DNA from: Begonia masoniana | Taxonomy: Eukaryota; Streptophyta; Magnoliopsida; Cucurbitales; Begoniaceae | Direction: 5' to 3' | Assembly: GCA_022432975.1 (NCBI GenBank) | Contig: CM039508.1 | Location: forward strand, 14,044,954 to 14,108,953 | DNA length: 64,000 nucleotides | In this document: piece after piece, positions 1-11,627 of the stretch | Layout: each line of letters begins with the position of its first letter | Position numbering within the stretch: position 1 is the first letter of the stretch | Notes under the pieces: model-generated | What the model saw: the letters and a program-made list of their open reading frames with translations, nothing else | The model's database searches: none | What the model was told of the DNA's origin: nothing | Made by a program: the position numbers and the translations under genes

Positions 1-209
1 CCTAATCAAACTTCATTTGTATTTGTAGCACATTAATAACTTTAAAGCCCATTTCTTCAAGTGGTCTTGGTTCTTGAAATAAGGTATTTTGGACTTCTTC
101 TTGAAGTTTCTTGGCCCGAGCTCTAGTGATAGGTCCATTTGGTATTTTCAATTTCATTAAGTATTCTTCTTGGCCTAATTCTTCTTCAATGGCATCCTTG
201 CCCACATCA
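1..209 (-). mobile_element. LTR fragment of Ty3 family shared with elements 3/4
   Basis: This is the U3-side tip of a Ty3/gypsy LTR read on the minus strand. It ends at 209 with CACATCA, the complement of the TGATG LTR start. It aligns closely with 50,266-50,473, the same part of the element 3 LTR. An open frame of about 67 codons runs through it and carries a GPITRARAKKLQEEVQN segment, a motif common at the C-terminus of plant Ty3 polyproteins. Satellite starts directly at 210. The rest of the element lies left of the window, so a solo LTR and a longer element cannot be told apart. Confidence 0.8.
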
Positions 210-3200
210 ATAAGAAACTTTACTTCAAGCGATATGTTCCAACAGAGCTGAACGTATTAAGCAAATGAGGTTGAGTGTTACATGACTTGTGGTTAGAACC
301 TAAGTTATGCATTTCACATTCAAGGTTTTAACTTGAAGTAACAGAAACGACGTGTATTGAGGACCCAATAACCTTCATGGACTAGTAATTCAGACTTAGT
401 AATGCGTTTGTTGATGTATAAGAAACTTTACTTCAATCGATTTGCTCCAAAAGAGCTGAAAGTATCAAGCAAATGAGGTTGAGTGTTACATGACTTGTGG
501 TTCGAACCAAAGGTATGCATTTCACATTCAAGGTTTTTACTTGAAGTGATGGGAACGACGTGTATTGAGGACCCAATAACCTTCATGGACGAGTAATTAA
601 GACTTAGTAATGCGTTTGATGAAGTATCAGAAACTTTACTTCAATCGATTTGCACAAAAAGAGCTGAACGTATCAAGCAAATGAGGTTGAGTGTTACATG
701 ACTTGTGGTTAGAACCTAAGTTATTCATTACACATTCAAGGTTTTTACTTGAAGTGACGAGAACGACGTGTATTGAGGACCCAATAATCTTCATGGACGA
801 GTAATTAAGACTTATTAATGCGTTTGATGAAGTATAAGAAACTTTACTTCAATCGATTTACTCCAAAAGAGCTGAACGTATCAAGCAAATGAGGTTGAGT
901 GTTACATGACTTATGGTTAGAACCTAAGTTATCCATTTCACATTCAAGGTTTATACTTGAAGTGACGAGAACAACGTGTATTGAGGACCCAATAACTTTC
1001 ATGGACCAGTAATTAAGACTTAGTAATCCGTTTGATGAAGTATAAGAAACTTTACTTCAATCGATTTGCTCCAAAAGTGCTGAACGTATCAAGCAAATGA
1101 GGTTGAGTGTTACATGACTTGTGGTTAGAACCTAAGTTATCCATTTCACATTCAAGGTTTTTACTTGAAGTGATGAGAATTACGTGTATTGAGGACCCAA
1201 TAACCTTCATGGACGAGTAATTCAGACTTAGTAATGCGTACGATGAAGTATATGAAACTTTACTTCAATCGATTTGCTCGAAAAGAGCTGAACGTATCAA
1301 GCAAATGAGGTTGAGTGTTACATGACTTGTGGTTAGAACCTAAGTTATCCATTTCACTTTCAAGGTTTTAACTTGAAGTGACGAGAACGACGTGTATTGA
1401 GGACTTAATAACCTTCATGGACGAGTAATTCAGACTTAGTAATGCGTTTGATGAAGTATAAGAAACTTTACTTCAATCGATTTGCAACAAAAGAGCTGAA
1501 CGTATCAAGCAAATGAGGGTGAGTGTTACATGACTTGTGGTTAGAACCTAACTTATCCATTTCACATTCAAGGTTTTAACTTGAAGTGACGAGAACGACG
1601 TGTATTTAGTACCCAATAACCTTCATGGACGAGTAATTCAAACTTAGTAATGCGTTTAATAAAGTATAAGAAACTTTACTTCAATCGATTTGTTCCAAAA
1701 GAGCTGAACGTATCAAGCAAATGAGGTTGAGTGTTACAAGACTTGTGGTTAGAACCTAAGTTATCTATTTCACATTCAAGGTTTTTACTTGAAGTGACGG
1801 AAACGACGTGTATTGAGGGCCCAATAATCTTCATGGACGAGTAATTAAGACTTAGTAATGCGTTTGATGAAGTATAAGAAACTTTACTTCTATCGATTTG
1901 CTCCAAAAGAGTTCAACGTATCAAGCAAATGAGGTTGAGTGTTACATGACTTGTGGTTAGAACCTAAGTTATCAATTTCACATTCAAGGTTTTTACTTGA
2001 AGTGACGAGAACGAAGTGTATTGAGGACCCAATAACCTTCATGGACCAGTAATTAAGACTTAGTAATGCGTTTGATGAAGTATAAGAAACTTTACTTCAA
2101 TCGATTTGCTTTAAAAGAGTTGAACGTATCAAGCAAATGAGGGTGAGTGTTACATGACTTGTTGTTAGAACTTAACTTATCCATTTCACATTAAAGGTTT
2201 TAACTTGAAGTGACGAGAACGACGTGTATTGAGTACCCAATAACCTTCATGGACGAGTAATTCAGACTTAGTAATGCGTTTAATAAAGTATAAGAAACTT
2301 TTCTTCAATCGATTTGTTCCAAAAGAGCTGAACGTATCACCCAAATGAGGTTGAGTGTTACATGACTTGTGGTTAGAACCTAAGTTATCAATTTCACATT
2401 CAAGGTTTTTACTTGAAGTGACGAGAACGACGTGTATTGAGGACCCAATAACCTTCATGGACCAGTAATTAAGACTTAGTAATGCGTTTGATGAAGTATA
2501 AGAAATTTACTTCAATCGATTTGCTCCAAAAGAGCTGAACGTTACAAGCAATTGAGGTTGAGTGTTACATGACTTGTGGGTAGAACCTAAGTTATCCATT
2601 TCACATTCAAGGTTTTTACTTGAAGTGATGAGAATTACGTGTATTGAGGACCCAATAACCTTCATGGACGAGTAATTTAGACTTAGTAATGCGTACGATG
2701 AAGTATACGAAACTTTACTTCAATCGATTTGCTCCAAAAGAGCTGAACGTATCAAGCAAATGAGGTTGAGTGTTACATGACTTGTGGTTAGAACCTAAGT
2801 TATCCATTTCACTTTCAAGGTTTTAACTTGAAGTGACGAGAACGATGTGTATTGAGGACTTAATAACCTTCATGGACGAGTAATTCAGACTTAGTAATGC
2901 GTTTGATGAAGTATAAGAAACTTTACTTCAATCGATTTGCAACAAAAGAGCTGAACGTATCAAGCAAATGAGGGTGAGTGTTACATGACTTGTGGTTAGA
3001 ACCTAACTTATCCATTTCACATTCAAGGTTTTAACTTGAAGTGACGAGAACGACGTGTATTTAGTACCCAATAACCTTCATGGACGAGTAATTCAGACTT
3101 AGTAATGCGTTTAATAAAGTATAAGAAACTTTACTTCAATCGATTTGTTCCAAAAGTGCTGAACGGTTCAAGCAAATGATGTTGAGTGTTACATGACTTG

Positions 3201-5735
3201 TGGTTAGAACCTAAGTTATCTATTTCACATTCAAGGTTTTTACTTGAAGTGACGGAAACGACGTGTATTGAGGACCCAATAATCTTCATGGACGAGTAAT
3301 TAAGACTTAGTAATGCGTTTGATGAAGTATAAGAAACTTTACTTCTATCGATTTGCTCCAAAAGAGTTCAACGTATCAAGCAAATGAGGTTGAGTGTTAC
3401 ATTACTTGTGGTTAGAACCTAAGTTATGCATTTTACATTCAAGGTTTTAACTTGAATTGACGAGAACGACGTGTATTGAGGACTTAATAACCTTCATGGA
3501 CGAGTAATTCAGACTTAGTAATGTGTTTGATGAAGTATAAGAAACTTTACTTCAATCGATTTGCTTTAAAAGAGTTGAACGTATCAAGCAAATGAGGGTG
3601 AGTCTTACATGACTTGTTGTTAGAACCTAACTTATCCATTTTACATTAAAGGTTTTAACTTGAAGTGACGAGAACGACGTGTATTGAGTACCCAATAACC
3701 TTCATGGACGAGTAATTCAGACTTAGTAATGCGATTAATAAAGTATAAGAAACTTTACTTCAATCGATTTGTTCCAAAAGAGCTGAACGTATCAAGCAAA
3801 TGAGGTTGAGTGTTACATGACTTGTGGTTAGAACCTAAGTTATCAATTTCACATTCAAGGTTTTTACTTGAAGTGACGGAAACGACGTGTATTGAGGACC
3901 CAATAATCTTCATGGACGAGTAATTAAGACATATGAATGCGTTTGATGAAGTATAAGAAACTTTACTTCAATAGATTTGCTCCAAAAGAGTTGAACGTAT
4001 CAAGCAAATGAGGTTGAGTGTTACATGACTTGTGGTTAGAACTTAAGTTATGCATTTCACATTCAAGGTTTAAACTTGAAGTGATGGGAACGACGTATAT
4101 TGAGGACCTAATAATCTTCGTGGACGAGTAATTAAGACTTAGTAATGCGTTTGATGAAGTATAAGAAACTTTACTTCAATCGATTTCCTCCAAAAGTGCT
4201 GAACGTATCAAGCAAATGCGGTTTAGTGTTACATGACTAGTGGTTAGAACCTAAGTTATCCATTTCACATTCAAGGTTTTAAATTGAAGTGACGAGAACG
4301 ACGTGTATTGAGAATCCAATAACCTTCATGGTCGAGTAATTCAGACTTAGTAATGCGTTTGATGAAGTAAAAGAAACTTTACTTCAATCGATTTGCTCCA
4401 TAAGAGCTGAACGTATCAAGCAAATGAGGTTGAGTGTTACTTGACTTGTGGTTAGAACCTCAGTTATGCATTTCACATTCAAGGTTTTTACTTGTATTGA
4501 TGGGAACAACGTGTATTGAGGACCCAATAATCTTCTTGGACGAGTAATTATGACTTAATAATGCGTTTGATGAAGTATAAGAAACTTTACTTCAATCGAT
4601 TTGGTCAAAAAGAGATGAACGTATCAAGCAAATGAGGTTGAGTGTTACATGACTTTTGGTTAGAACCTAAGTTATCCATTTAACATTCAAGGTTTTAACT
4701 TGAAGTGACGAGAACGACGTGTATTGAGGACCCTATAACCTTCATGGACGAGTAATTCAGACTTAGTAATGCGTTTGCTGAAGTATAAGAAACTTTACTT
4801 CAATCGATTTGTTCCAAAAAAGCTGAACGTATCTAGCAAATGAGGTTGAGTGTTACATGACTTGTGGTTAGAACCTAAGTTATCCATTTCACATTCAAGG
4901 TTTTTACTTGAAGTGATCAGAACGAAGTGTATTGAGGACCCAATAACCTTCATGGACGAGTAATTCAGACTTAGTAATGCGTTTGATGAAGTATAAGAAA
5001 CTTTACTTCAATCGATTTGCTCAAAAAGAGCTGAACGTATCAAGCAAATGAGGTTGAGTGTTACTTGACTTGTGGTTAGAACCTCAGTTATGCATTTCAC
5101 ATTCAAGGTTTTTACTTGTATTGATGGGAACAACGTGTATTGGGGACCCAATAATCTTCTTGGACGAGTAATTATGACTTAATAATGCGTTTGATGAAGT
5201 ATAAGAAACTTTACTTCAATCGATTTGGTCAAAAAGAGATGAACGTATCAAGCAAATGAGGTTGAGTGTTACATGACTTGTGGTTAGAACCTAAGTTATC
5301 CATTTAACATTCAAGGTTTTAACTTGAAGTGACGAGAACGACGTGTATTAAGGACCCTATAACCTTCATGGACGAGTAATTCAGACTTAGTAATGCGTTT
5401 GATGAAATATAAGAAACTTTACTTCAATCGATTTGCTCCATAAGAGCTGAACGTATCAAGTAAATGAGGTTGAGTGTTACATGACTTGTGGTTAGAACCT
5501 AAGTTATCCATTTCACATTCAAGGTTTTTACTTGAAGTGACGAGAACGACGTGTATTGAGGAACCAATAACCTTCATGGACGAGTAATTAAGACTTAGTA
5601 ATGCGTTTGATGAAGTATAAGAAACTTTACTTCAATCGATTTGCTCCATAATAGCTGAACGTATCAAGCAAATGAGGTTGATTGTTACATGACTTGTTTT
5701 TAGAACCTAAGTTATCCATTTCACATTCAAGGTTT
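210..5735 (+). repeat. 208-bp tandem satellite, array A
   Basis: About 26-27 head-to-tail monomers. The block TAAGAAACTTTACTTCAATC recurs at 211, 419, 627 and 835, giving a 208-bp period. Monomers here are fairly diverged but mostly keep full length. Shared private variants show higher-order units: two copies of a 7-monomer (1,455 bp) unit at about 960-3,870, and a 3-monomer (624 bp) duplication in 4,380-5,384. Small ORFs of 60-90 codons through the array are by-products of the monomer and drift with indels. No match to a named satellite is claimed. Confidence 0.97.
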
Positions 5736-8100
5736 ATAAAACATGATTCATCAATCTCATAAACGTGCTCGGTGCATTAGATAGTCCAAACGGCATAACC
5801 AACCATTCATAAAGACCATATTTTGTTTTAAAAGCTGTTTTCCACTCATCTCCTTGTTTCATGCGAATTTGATAATATCCATTCTTTAAATCAATTTTGG
5901 AAAACATACATGCACCATACAGTTCATCAAGCATATCATCAAGACGAGGAATAGGGTGTCGATTCTTTACCGTAATTTTATTTACCGCTCGACAATCGAC
6001 GCACATTCTCCAAGTGCCGTCCTTTTTTGGAACCAAAATAACCGGAACCGAGCATGGGCTAAGACTCTCCTTCACTAGGCCTTTCTCTACCAACTCATCT
6101 ACTTGCCTTTGAATTTCCTTGGTTTCCTCTGGATTTGCTCGGTATGCGGGTCGGTTTGGGATCGTCGCTCCGGGGATGAAATCGATTTGATGCTCGATTC
6201 CCCTAAGTGGGGGAACTCCTTTAGGTAATTCCTCTGGAAATATGTCTTCAAATTCCTGCAAAAGAGAGGTAACACTTATGGGAAGAGAATTTGTTAGTTC
6301 GTTAGTTGAAAAATAAACATCTTTGTAGAGTAACAAAATCATCTCCTCACCTTTCCTCACAAGTCCACTCTTTTTTCTCTCTTCTCCCTCGTTTTTTTTC
6401 CCTTCCTCCAATTTCTTTTCTTCCTCTTTGTCTTTTTTGCTCTCTTTATTTATGACTTTTCTCTCATCGGCTTTTTTGTCTCCTCTTTCTTTTTCGTCTT
6501 TTTTCTTCTCTTCTTTCATGCTTGAATTTTCGACTACGCCATTTTTGTCATTTTGGATCTCTTTGGCAATCCTCTCTTGATCCAAGCTTGCTTCCCACGG
6601 TGGTAATGGTTTTAGTATTACCAACCTCCCATTTTGAGTAAGCGAATACTCATTTTTGTAGCCGTTATGCTTAACCGTTCTATCATATTGCCATGGTCTC
6701 CCCAATAGGATGTGAGTTGCTTGCATTGGCACTACGTCACACAAAATCTCATCTTTGTACTTTCCGATTGATAATGTGATGTTTACTTGTCTTGTTACCT
6801 TAATTTCGCCACAATCGCTCAACCATTGCAATTTGTACGGCTTTGGGTGTCGCTTGGTTTGCAAATTTAACTTTTGGACCAATAATGTACTAGCCACGTT
6901 TGTGCAACTTCCGCTATCGATGATCATGCTACATACCTTGTTGTTGACATGACAGCTAGTATGAAAGATGTTTTCCCTTTGGGCTTTGTCGTCGTCCTCC
7001 TTAATTTGTACACTTAAGGCTCTCCTTGTGACTAATAAATCTCCTTTGACCGGTTCCTCCACGTCTACGTCACTACAATCTTCAAGTGATGGCATCTCGT
7101 TATCGCTTGAACTCACACTTTCTATATCACCATTCTCTAAAAAGACCATTGCACGCTTATTGGGACAATTTGATGCAATGTGCCCAATTCCTTGGCATCG
7201 ATAACACTTGACTTCTCTAGTCCGAGTTAGTGTTGGAACCTCGCTCTTTCCTTTAGGTGGGTTGAAGTTATTAGCGACGATTTTTCCTTTGTGGTCCTCC
7301 CTCGGGTTTGGCTTCTCTCCTTTCCAATTTGGTTTCCACGAACTATTTGACGCTGTGTTTACCTTTGCACTTTTCTTGGCATTTAGTTGTCGTTCGATTT
7401 TGATCGCCTTGTGTAGTAATTCCTCCATGTCCAAATAGTGTTGTAAATCTACTATGTCGGCAATCTCTCGATTAAGTCCTCCCACAAACCTTGCCATTGT
7501 GGCTTCTCCATCCTCGTTAACATCGGCCTTTATCATGGCCATCTCCATTTCTTTATAATACTCCTCCACACTTTTATATCCTTGAGTAAGACCTTGAAGT
7601 TTCCGACACAAATCCCTATAGTAATATGATGGGACGTACCTTTTTCTCATAATTGTTTTTACACTTTCCCATGTGCGGATTGGGGTTTCTCCGTTTCGTC
7701 TCCGAGTTTTGACTAGTTGATCCCACCAAATGCTGGCATAATCGGTGAACTCCATTGTGACCAACCTAACTTTTTTTTCCTCCGTGTAGTTTCGATACTC
7801 GAGTAAAGAATCGACTTTCCTTTCCCATTCCAAATAGGCTTCGGGATCACTTTTCCCTTGAAAGGCTGGGATGTTAACCTTGATATCACTAAGATCTCCA
7901 TCTTCTCGATCGTTCTTATCGTATCTTTCCTTTCGGTATGGTTTTTCATCATGGTCATAGTAGTCGTCAAACTTTTTTTCACGAGGATTGGTAGGTGACG
8001 GTATCTCCAAACGTTCCATCCTTCGATTAAGAGCCTCGTATTGATCGTGTATGGCCCTCATGAACATTTTTATATCAATCTCATTCTCCTCTTCGCTCAT
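5734..8100 (-). CDS. Ty3 gag-protease-RT polyprotein, truncated in RT
   Basis: Encodes the structural Gag, the aspartic protease and the start of reverse transcriptase of a Ty3/gypsy element. The start chosen is the ATG at 8,100 (MSEEENE...). A longer reading from 8,160 only adds a Lys run from the upstream poly-A tract. Over 788 residues: a retrotransposon Gag region around 75-240 (FQGKSDPEAYLEWERKV, WWDQL), a CCHC zinc knuckle near 298-311 (CYRCQGIGHIASNC), a charged Lys/Glu linker, the protease active site IIDSGS near 390, then RT from about 620 with [19 protein letters not shown] near 687 and FSKIDLKNGYYQI. The frame ends at MNHVL just before the expected YxDD catalytic motif. The stop TAA is made at the element/satellite junction. 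There are no internal stops, so it was open until truncation. Confidence 0.92.
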   Translation of the reverse strand: MSEEENEIDIKMFMRAIHDQYEALNRRMERLEIPSPTNPREKKFDDYYDHDEKPYRKERYDKNDREDGDLSDIKVNIPAFQGKSDPEAYLEWERKVDSLLEYRNYTEEKKVRLVTMEFTDYASIWWDQLVKTRRRNGETPIRTWESVKTIMRKRYVPSYYYRDLCRKLQGLTQGYKSVEEYYKEMEMAMIKADVNEDGEATMARFVGGLNREIADIVDLQHYLDMEELLHKAIKIERQLNAKKSAKVNTASNSSWKPNWKGEKPNPREDHKGKIVANNFNPPKGKSEVPTLTRTREVKCYRCQGIGHIASNCPNKRAMVFLENGDIESVSSSDNEMPSLEDCSDVDVEEPVKGDLLVTRRALSVQIKEDDDKAQRENIFHTSCHVNNKVCSMIIDSGSCTNVASTLLVQKLNLQTKRHPKPYKLQWLSDCGEIKVTRQVNITLSIGKYKDEILCDVVPMQATHILLGRPWQYDRTVKHNGYKNEYSLTQNGRLVILKPLPPWEASLDQERIAKEIQNDKNGVVENSSMKEEKKKDEKERGDKKADERKVINKESKKDKEEEKKLEEGKKNEGEERKKSGLVRKGEEMILLLYKDVYFSTNELTNSLPISVTSLLQEFEDIFPEELPKGVPPLRGIEHQIDFIPGATIPNRPAYRANPEETKEIQRQVDELVEKGLVKESLSPCSVPVILVPKKDGTWRMCVDCRAVNKITVKNRHPIPRLDDMLDELYGACMFSKIDLKNGYYQIRMKQGDEWKTAFKTKYGLYEWLVMPFGLSNAPSTFMRLMNHVL

Positions 8101-8959
8101 GATTCCGAATTTTTCTTTTCTTTTTTTTTTTTTTTTTTTTTTTTTCAATAAATAACGCAAAAGGTAAATTGCGAAATAAAAATCTAAATAACTGAATTGA
8201 AATGCGGAAATTTAAATGACTGAATTGAAATGCGGAAATTTAAATGACTGAATCGAAATACAGAAATTTAAATAACTGAATTGAAATGCAGAAATTTAAA
8301 TGGACCTCTCCTCTCCCTCACGTGTTTACACTCGTTCAATGTCACTTCACTCGTGTTTCGCTCGAAATTTTGACTTTTATAAGATAATCTCACACTCTTG
8401 TCTTTTACCACTCAATCTCTTCTTTAGGTTCTTAAAGTTAGAACCCAATCAAGATGTAATCCAACAAGTATAACGTGAAAATTTCAAACTTTCAAACTTA
8501 AAATCCAACTTTCGAGAATAGATTAAAGTCAAACCACTAAAGGTGTTTGCTAGAATCGATCCCTGGATATAACGTTTTGAGAAGCTTGAATAGTTTCCGG
8601 TTGTGAATCCTCGATACTAATGAGGTATTCTCACGAATTTTTTTTTGAAACCCGGCAAACTTGCAGAAATAGAAATCCGACTTGAGATTCGGATGCTAGG
8701 GTTCGAGACAAGCAAAGATATGTCTTTCTCGATTGGCAGTACAAAAGAAGTTTCTCGTTATTAACAAACGAGAGCTTTTTTTTTTTCTTTTTGAATTTTC
8801 GGAATTTTCGGAATTTTTATTTTTTTATTTTTTTATTTTTTCGAATTTTTTTATTTTTTTGATCTAAAACGAAAAATAGAATAATCGAAAGGTTTTGTGG
8901 AGAAGAAAAGAAGAATAACAAGAATGATAAAGATAGCTTCTTTGAATCGAAGAACCTTC
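8101..8959 (-). other. Untranslated leader of Ty3 element 1
   Basis: About 860 bp between the PBS and the gag ATG, with no credible coding region. It contains a poly-T run at 8,121-8,145 (poly-A in sense, just upstream of gag), a 4-copy 28-bp minisatellite at 8,191-8,302, a block at 8,305-8,333 including CCTCACGTGT that is nearly identical in elements 3 and 4, and T-rich low-complexity sequence at 8,776-8,870. Confidence 0.7.
8191..8302. repeat. 28-bp minisatellite, 4 copies, in the Ty3 leader
   Basis: ACTGAATTGAAATGCGGAAA-type units start at 8,191, 8,219, 8,247 and 8,275, exactly 28 bp apart, with a few substitutions (for example GAATCGAAATACAG in the third). They lie in the untranslated leader of element 1 and were not seen in elements 3 or 4. 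Confidence 0.9.
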
Positions 8960-8973
8960 GCTTTGATACCAAA
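8960..8973 (-). promoter_or_regulatory. Primer binding site of Ty3 element 1
   Basis: The minus strand reads TTTGGTATCAAAGC directly after the LTR end ...ATATCA. This resembles the initiator-Met-tRNA primer site TGGTATCAGAGC used by most plant LTR elements, with one change. Confidence 0.8.
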
Positions 8974-9849
8974 TGATATGAACCTAAGATATTAGAGATC
9001 TTAGACCCAACACGCAATACGGAATTCAAAGGGAATAATGCCTTTATTGATTCAAAAGAATAAGAAGAAGGAACTTGACCCCAATCGATAGATAGCGATG
9101 GAACCAAAGTTATCAGAAAAAGTAGCTAGACCCGAACCAAACTCGTTGGTTGAACCTAAGCTATCAAGTTCGATCTTTTCAAGAATACACTTGAAGAAGA
9201 TCAAGTTCTAATCCAAGAACTCAAGAAGAGAATTATAAGGATCTCACCTCAAAGCAAAAGCTTAATAAAAATCAATTCATTCAAAAGTCCCTAAAATCTA
9301 TTACAAGCCTCCCTTAAATAGGCAAAGGGATAAAACTAATAAGGTAATAACATAATTAGAAATAATCAAAATATCCTAATTAGACAATAGGAAAGTTTCC
9401 AAAAATAAGAGAAGGAAAATTGGAAAGTGGTGCAAGTGGATGGTGGCCGCGGAACTTAGGTTTAAGTAACGTGAGTCTCAAGTTTAATTCAGATTGTGGG
9501 CCTAGCCCAATGGTGTGGCACTTGTAAGAACTTTGAAGTTAAAAACTCTTGGGCTAGAGTAGTGCCATGTTGGGTGACCATGTGGGAAGTCTTTATTTTT
9601 GAGACTTCGTTTTGGGCTTCGTTTTGAGCTTCTTTTCCAGTCCTTGCTTCTTCATCAACACTTAGTAATATTATTGCTCGTTGCACATTTTGTGATGATT
9701 CCTTTTCTTGGATGTCTTTGATTAAAATTTGTAGTCTTTTGTTTATTTTCTTCGTTCTTGATCTCGTCATTGGTCCTCCTATATTCATCAATGGATCTTG
9801 CCTCCCTATTGCTTCTTGATTGTCCTTAGTTGCTCCTTTGACTACATCA
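8974..9849 (-). repeat. 5' LTR of Ty3 element 1 (876 bp)
   Basis: On the minus strand the LTR runs from TGATGTAGTC (at 9,849) to ...TTCATATCA (at 8,974) and is followed at once by the PBS. A TATA-like CTATTTAA (plus-strand complement near 9,314-9,321) is a candidate Pol II promoter. The sequence differs clearly from the 725-bp LTR of element 3, so this is another family with similar architecture. The U3 carries an open frame with a TRSRTKK motif. Confidence 0.82.
9489..9848 (-). CDS. LTR-borne polyprotein tail frame (element 1)
   Basis: An open frame starts at the second base of the LTR (T|GAT) and continues about 120 codons through U3. It includes GGPMTRSRTKKINKRL, resembling the TRARAKK motif near the end of plant Ty3 polyproteins. 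In the 3' LTR, lost here, this frame would encode the end of integrase. In this 5' copy it is not expected to be translated as an independent gene. Confidence 0.45.
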   Translation of the reverse strand, partial: DVVKGATKDNQEAIGRQDPLMNIGGPMTRSRTKKINKRLQILIKDIQEKESSQNVQRAIILLSVDEEARTGKEAQNEAQNEVSKIKTSHMVTQHGTTLAQEFLTSKFLQVPHHWARPTI

Positions 9850-9934
9850 ACATGACTTGTGGTTAGAACCTAAGTTATCCATTTCACATTCAAGGTTTTT
9901 ACTTGAAGTGACGAGAACGACGTGTATTGAGGAC
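9850..9934 (+). repeat. Satellite scrap between elements 1 and 2
   Basis: 85 bp of the 208-bp monomer (ACATGACTTGTGG to GTATTGAGGAC) in the same orientation as arrays A and B. It separates the LTR of element 1 from the truncated 5' end of element 2. Confidence 0.93.
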
Positions 9935-9935
9935 C

Positions 9936-11627
9936 AGTAAACCTAATTTTGAGCAACCTAATTCTGAGCAACCTAGATTTAAAAAAGAAGTGTCTAAATC
10001 AGCACCTAAAGATGGGGGCCAATCTAGTAGAAATCGGGATATTAAATGCTACAAGTGTTTGGGTTTAGGTCACATAGCCTCGGAATGTCCCAATAGGCGC
10101 GTAATGTTATTGCAAGAAGATGGAGAGATAGCTAGTGAGAGTGAAGAGGAGACTATGACACCGGAATTAGAGGATGACAACAAAGATAATGAAGGGATAG
10201 AGTATGCTGTAGAAGGAGAAATTTTAGTATTTCGTCGAGCTCTTGCTTCACAAGTCAATGGAGATGACAAAGAACAGCAAAGAGAGAATATTTTTCATAC
10301 TCGATGTCACGTGAATGGTAAGGTTTGCAGTTTGATAATTGATGGTGGAAGTTGTACTAATGTGGCCAGTACGATTTTAGTAGAGAAATTGAAGCTTCCA
10401 TTGATCAAGCACCCTAAACCCTACAGAGTGCAATGGTTAAGTGAATGTGGAGAAATGAAGGTTAATAAACAAGTGTTGATCTCCTTTTCCATTGGAAGGT
10501 ATCATGATGAGATTTTATGTGATGTAGTTCCATTGCAGGCTGGTCATATTCTTTTGGGAAGACCGTGGCAATACGATCGAAAGGTTAGCCACGATGGATT
10601 CAAGAATCGATATACTTTTGAAAAGGAAGGAAGAGTTATCACACTTGTTCCATTGTCACCCAGACAAGTTTTAGAAGATCAACTACGTCTTCAATGTGAG
10701 AGAGAAAAATGGAGTGGAAATAAGAGAGAAAATATGAGTGAAAATAAGAATGGAGAACAGAGAGAAAATCAGAATGGATTGAGAAATGAAAAGAAAAAGA
10801 GTGAGGAAGGGAGTAAGAACAAAAACGATGTGATTCTATATATGAAAGAGAGAGAAGTAAGAAAAGCATTAGTGGCAAGGCATCATATCTTACTCTTAGT
10901 GCCTAAGGAGAATTATCTAACTTTTGATGTTTCTTGCTTGCCTAGTGTCTTTGTTTCTTTGTTACAGGATTATGAAGATGTGTTTCCTGAAGATACGCCG
11001 GCTGGATTACCACCCGTAAGGGGTATCGAGCACCATATAGATTTTGTTCCAGGAGCTGTTATTCCTAATCGTCCAGCTTATCGAAGTAATCCAGAGGAGA
11101 CAAAAGAATTGCAGAGACAAGTGGAAGAACTAATGACTAAAAGATTCGTACGAGAAAGTATGAGCCCATGTGCAGTACCAATTCTTCTAGTTCCAAAAAA
11201 AGATGGGAGTTGGCGAATGTGTGTTGATTGCAGAGCTATAAACAACATCACGGTAAAGTATCGCTATCCCATACCTCGTTTAGATGACTTGTTAGATGAG
11301 TTGCATGATGCAAACATTTTTAGTAAAATCGATCTTAAAAGTGGATATCATCAAATTAGGATGAGAGAAGGAGATGAATGGAAAACAGCATTTAAAACAA
11401 AGTTTGGCTTGTATGAATGGCTAGTTATGCCTTTTGGTTTAACAAATGCACCTAGCACTTTCATGCATTTAATGAATTATGTTTTAAGAGCATTCATTGG
11501 GAAGTTTGTTGTTGTGTATTTTGATGATATATTGATTTATAGTCGATCTGTTGATGAGCATGCTAAACATGTTAAATGTGTACTTGATGTTCTTAGAGAA
11601 CAAAAATTGTATGCTAACCTTCACTGA
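9936..11627 (+). pseudogene. Ty3 gag(C-term)-protease-RT fragment
   Basis: Open frame with a CCHC knuckle CYKCLGLGHIASEC (about 10,050-10,090), the protease motif [13 protein letters not shown] (about 10,333), a linker, then RT with [28 protein letters not shown] and the catalytic YFDDIL at 11,517-11,534. The frame ends shortly after KLYANL, where a deletion fuses RT to the RNase H tail out of frame. Upstream of 9,935 is satellite, so there is no native start codon. Confidence 0.9.

Larger units (their letters stand above)
5736..9849 (-). mobile_element. Ty3/gypsy element 1, 3'-truncated
   Basis: Minus-strand element with a complete 5' LTR (8,974-9,849), primer binding site, long leader, gag, protease and the first part of reverse transcriptase. 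It stops inside RT at 5,736, where satellite begins. The rest of RT, RNase H, integrase, PPT and 3' LTR are missing. The satellite on the two sides overlaps in phase by roughly 49 bp, far longer than an integrase target duplication, so the left edge is a secondary rearrangement rather than an insertion end. Confidence 0.9.

Noticed and set aside
1676..3361. Small minus-strand ORFs of 60-90 codons recurring through the satellite (also in 14,986-25,034 and 35,232-63,999).
   Set aside because: They are the same monomer translated again and again, shift frame with indels, and have no start context or family resemblance.
210..5735. CRISPR-like repeat array.
   Set aside because: Repeats are directly adjacent 208-bp monomers without unique spacers, in a plant genome.
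5736..8100. Endogenous pararetrovirus (caulimovirid).
   Set aside because: LTRs, iMet primer sites, gag knuckle followed by protease-RT and integrase fragments in relatives fit Ty3/gypsy. No movement protein or other caulimovirid features were seen.
8776..8870. T-rich tract as a terminator or origin.
   Set aside because: It is low-complexity leader sequence of a retroelement; nothing else supports a regulatory role.
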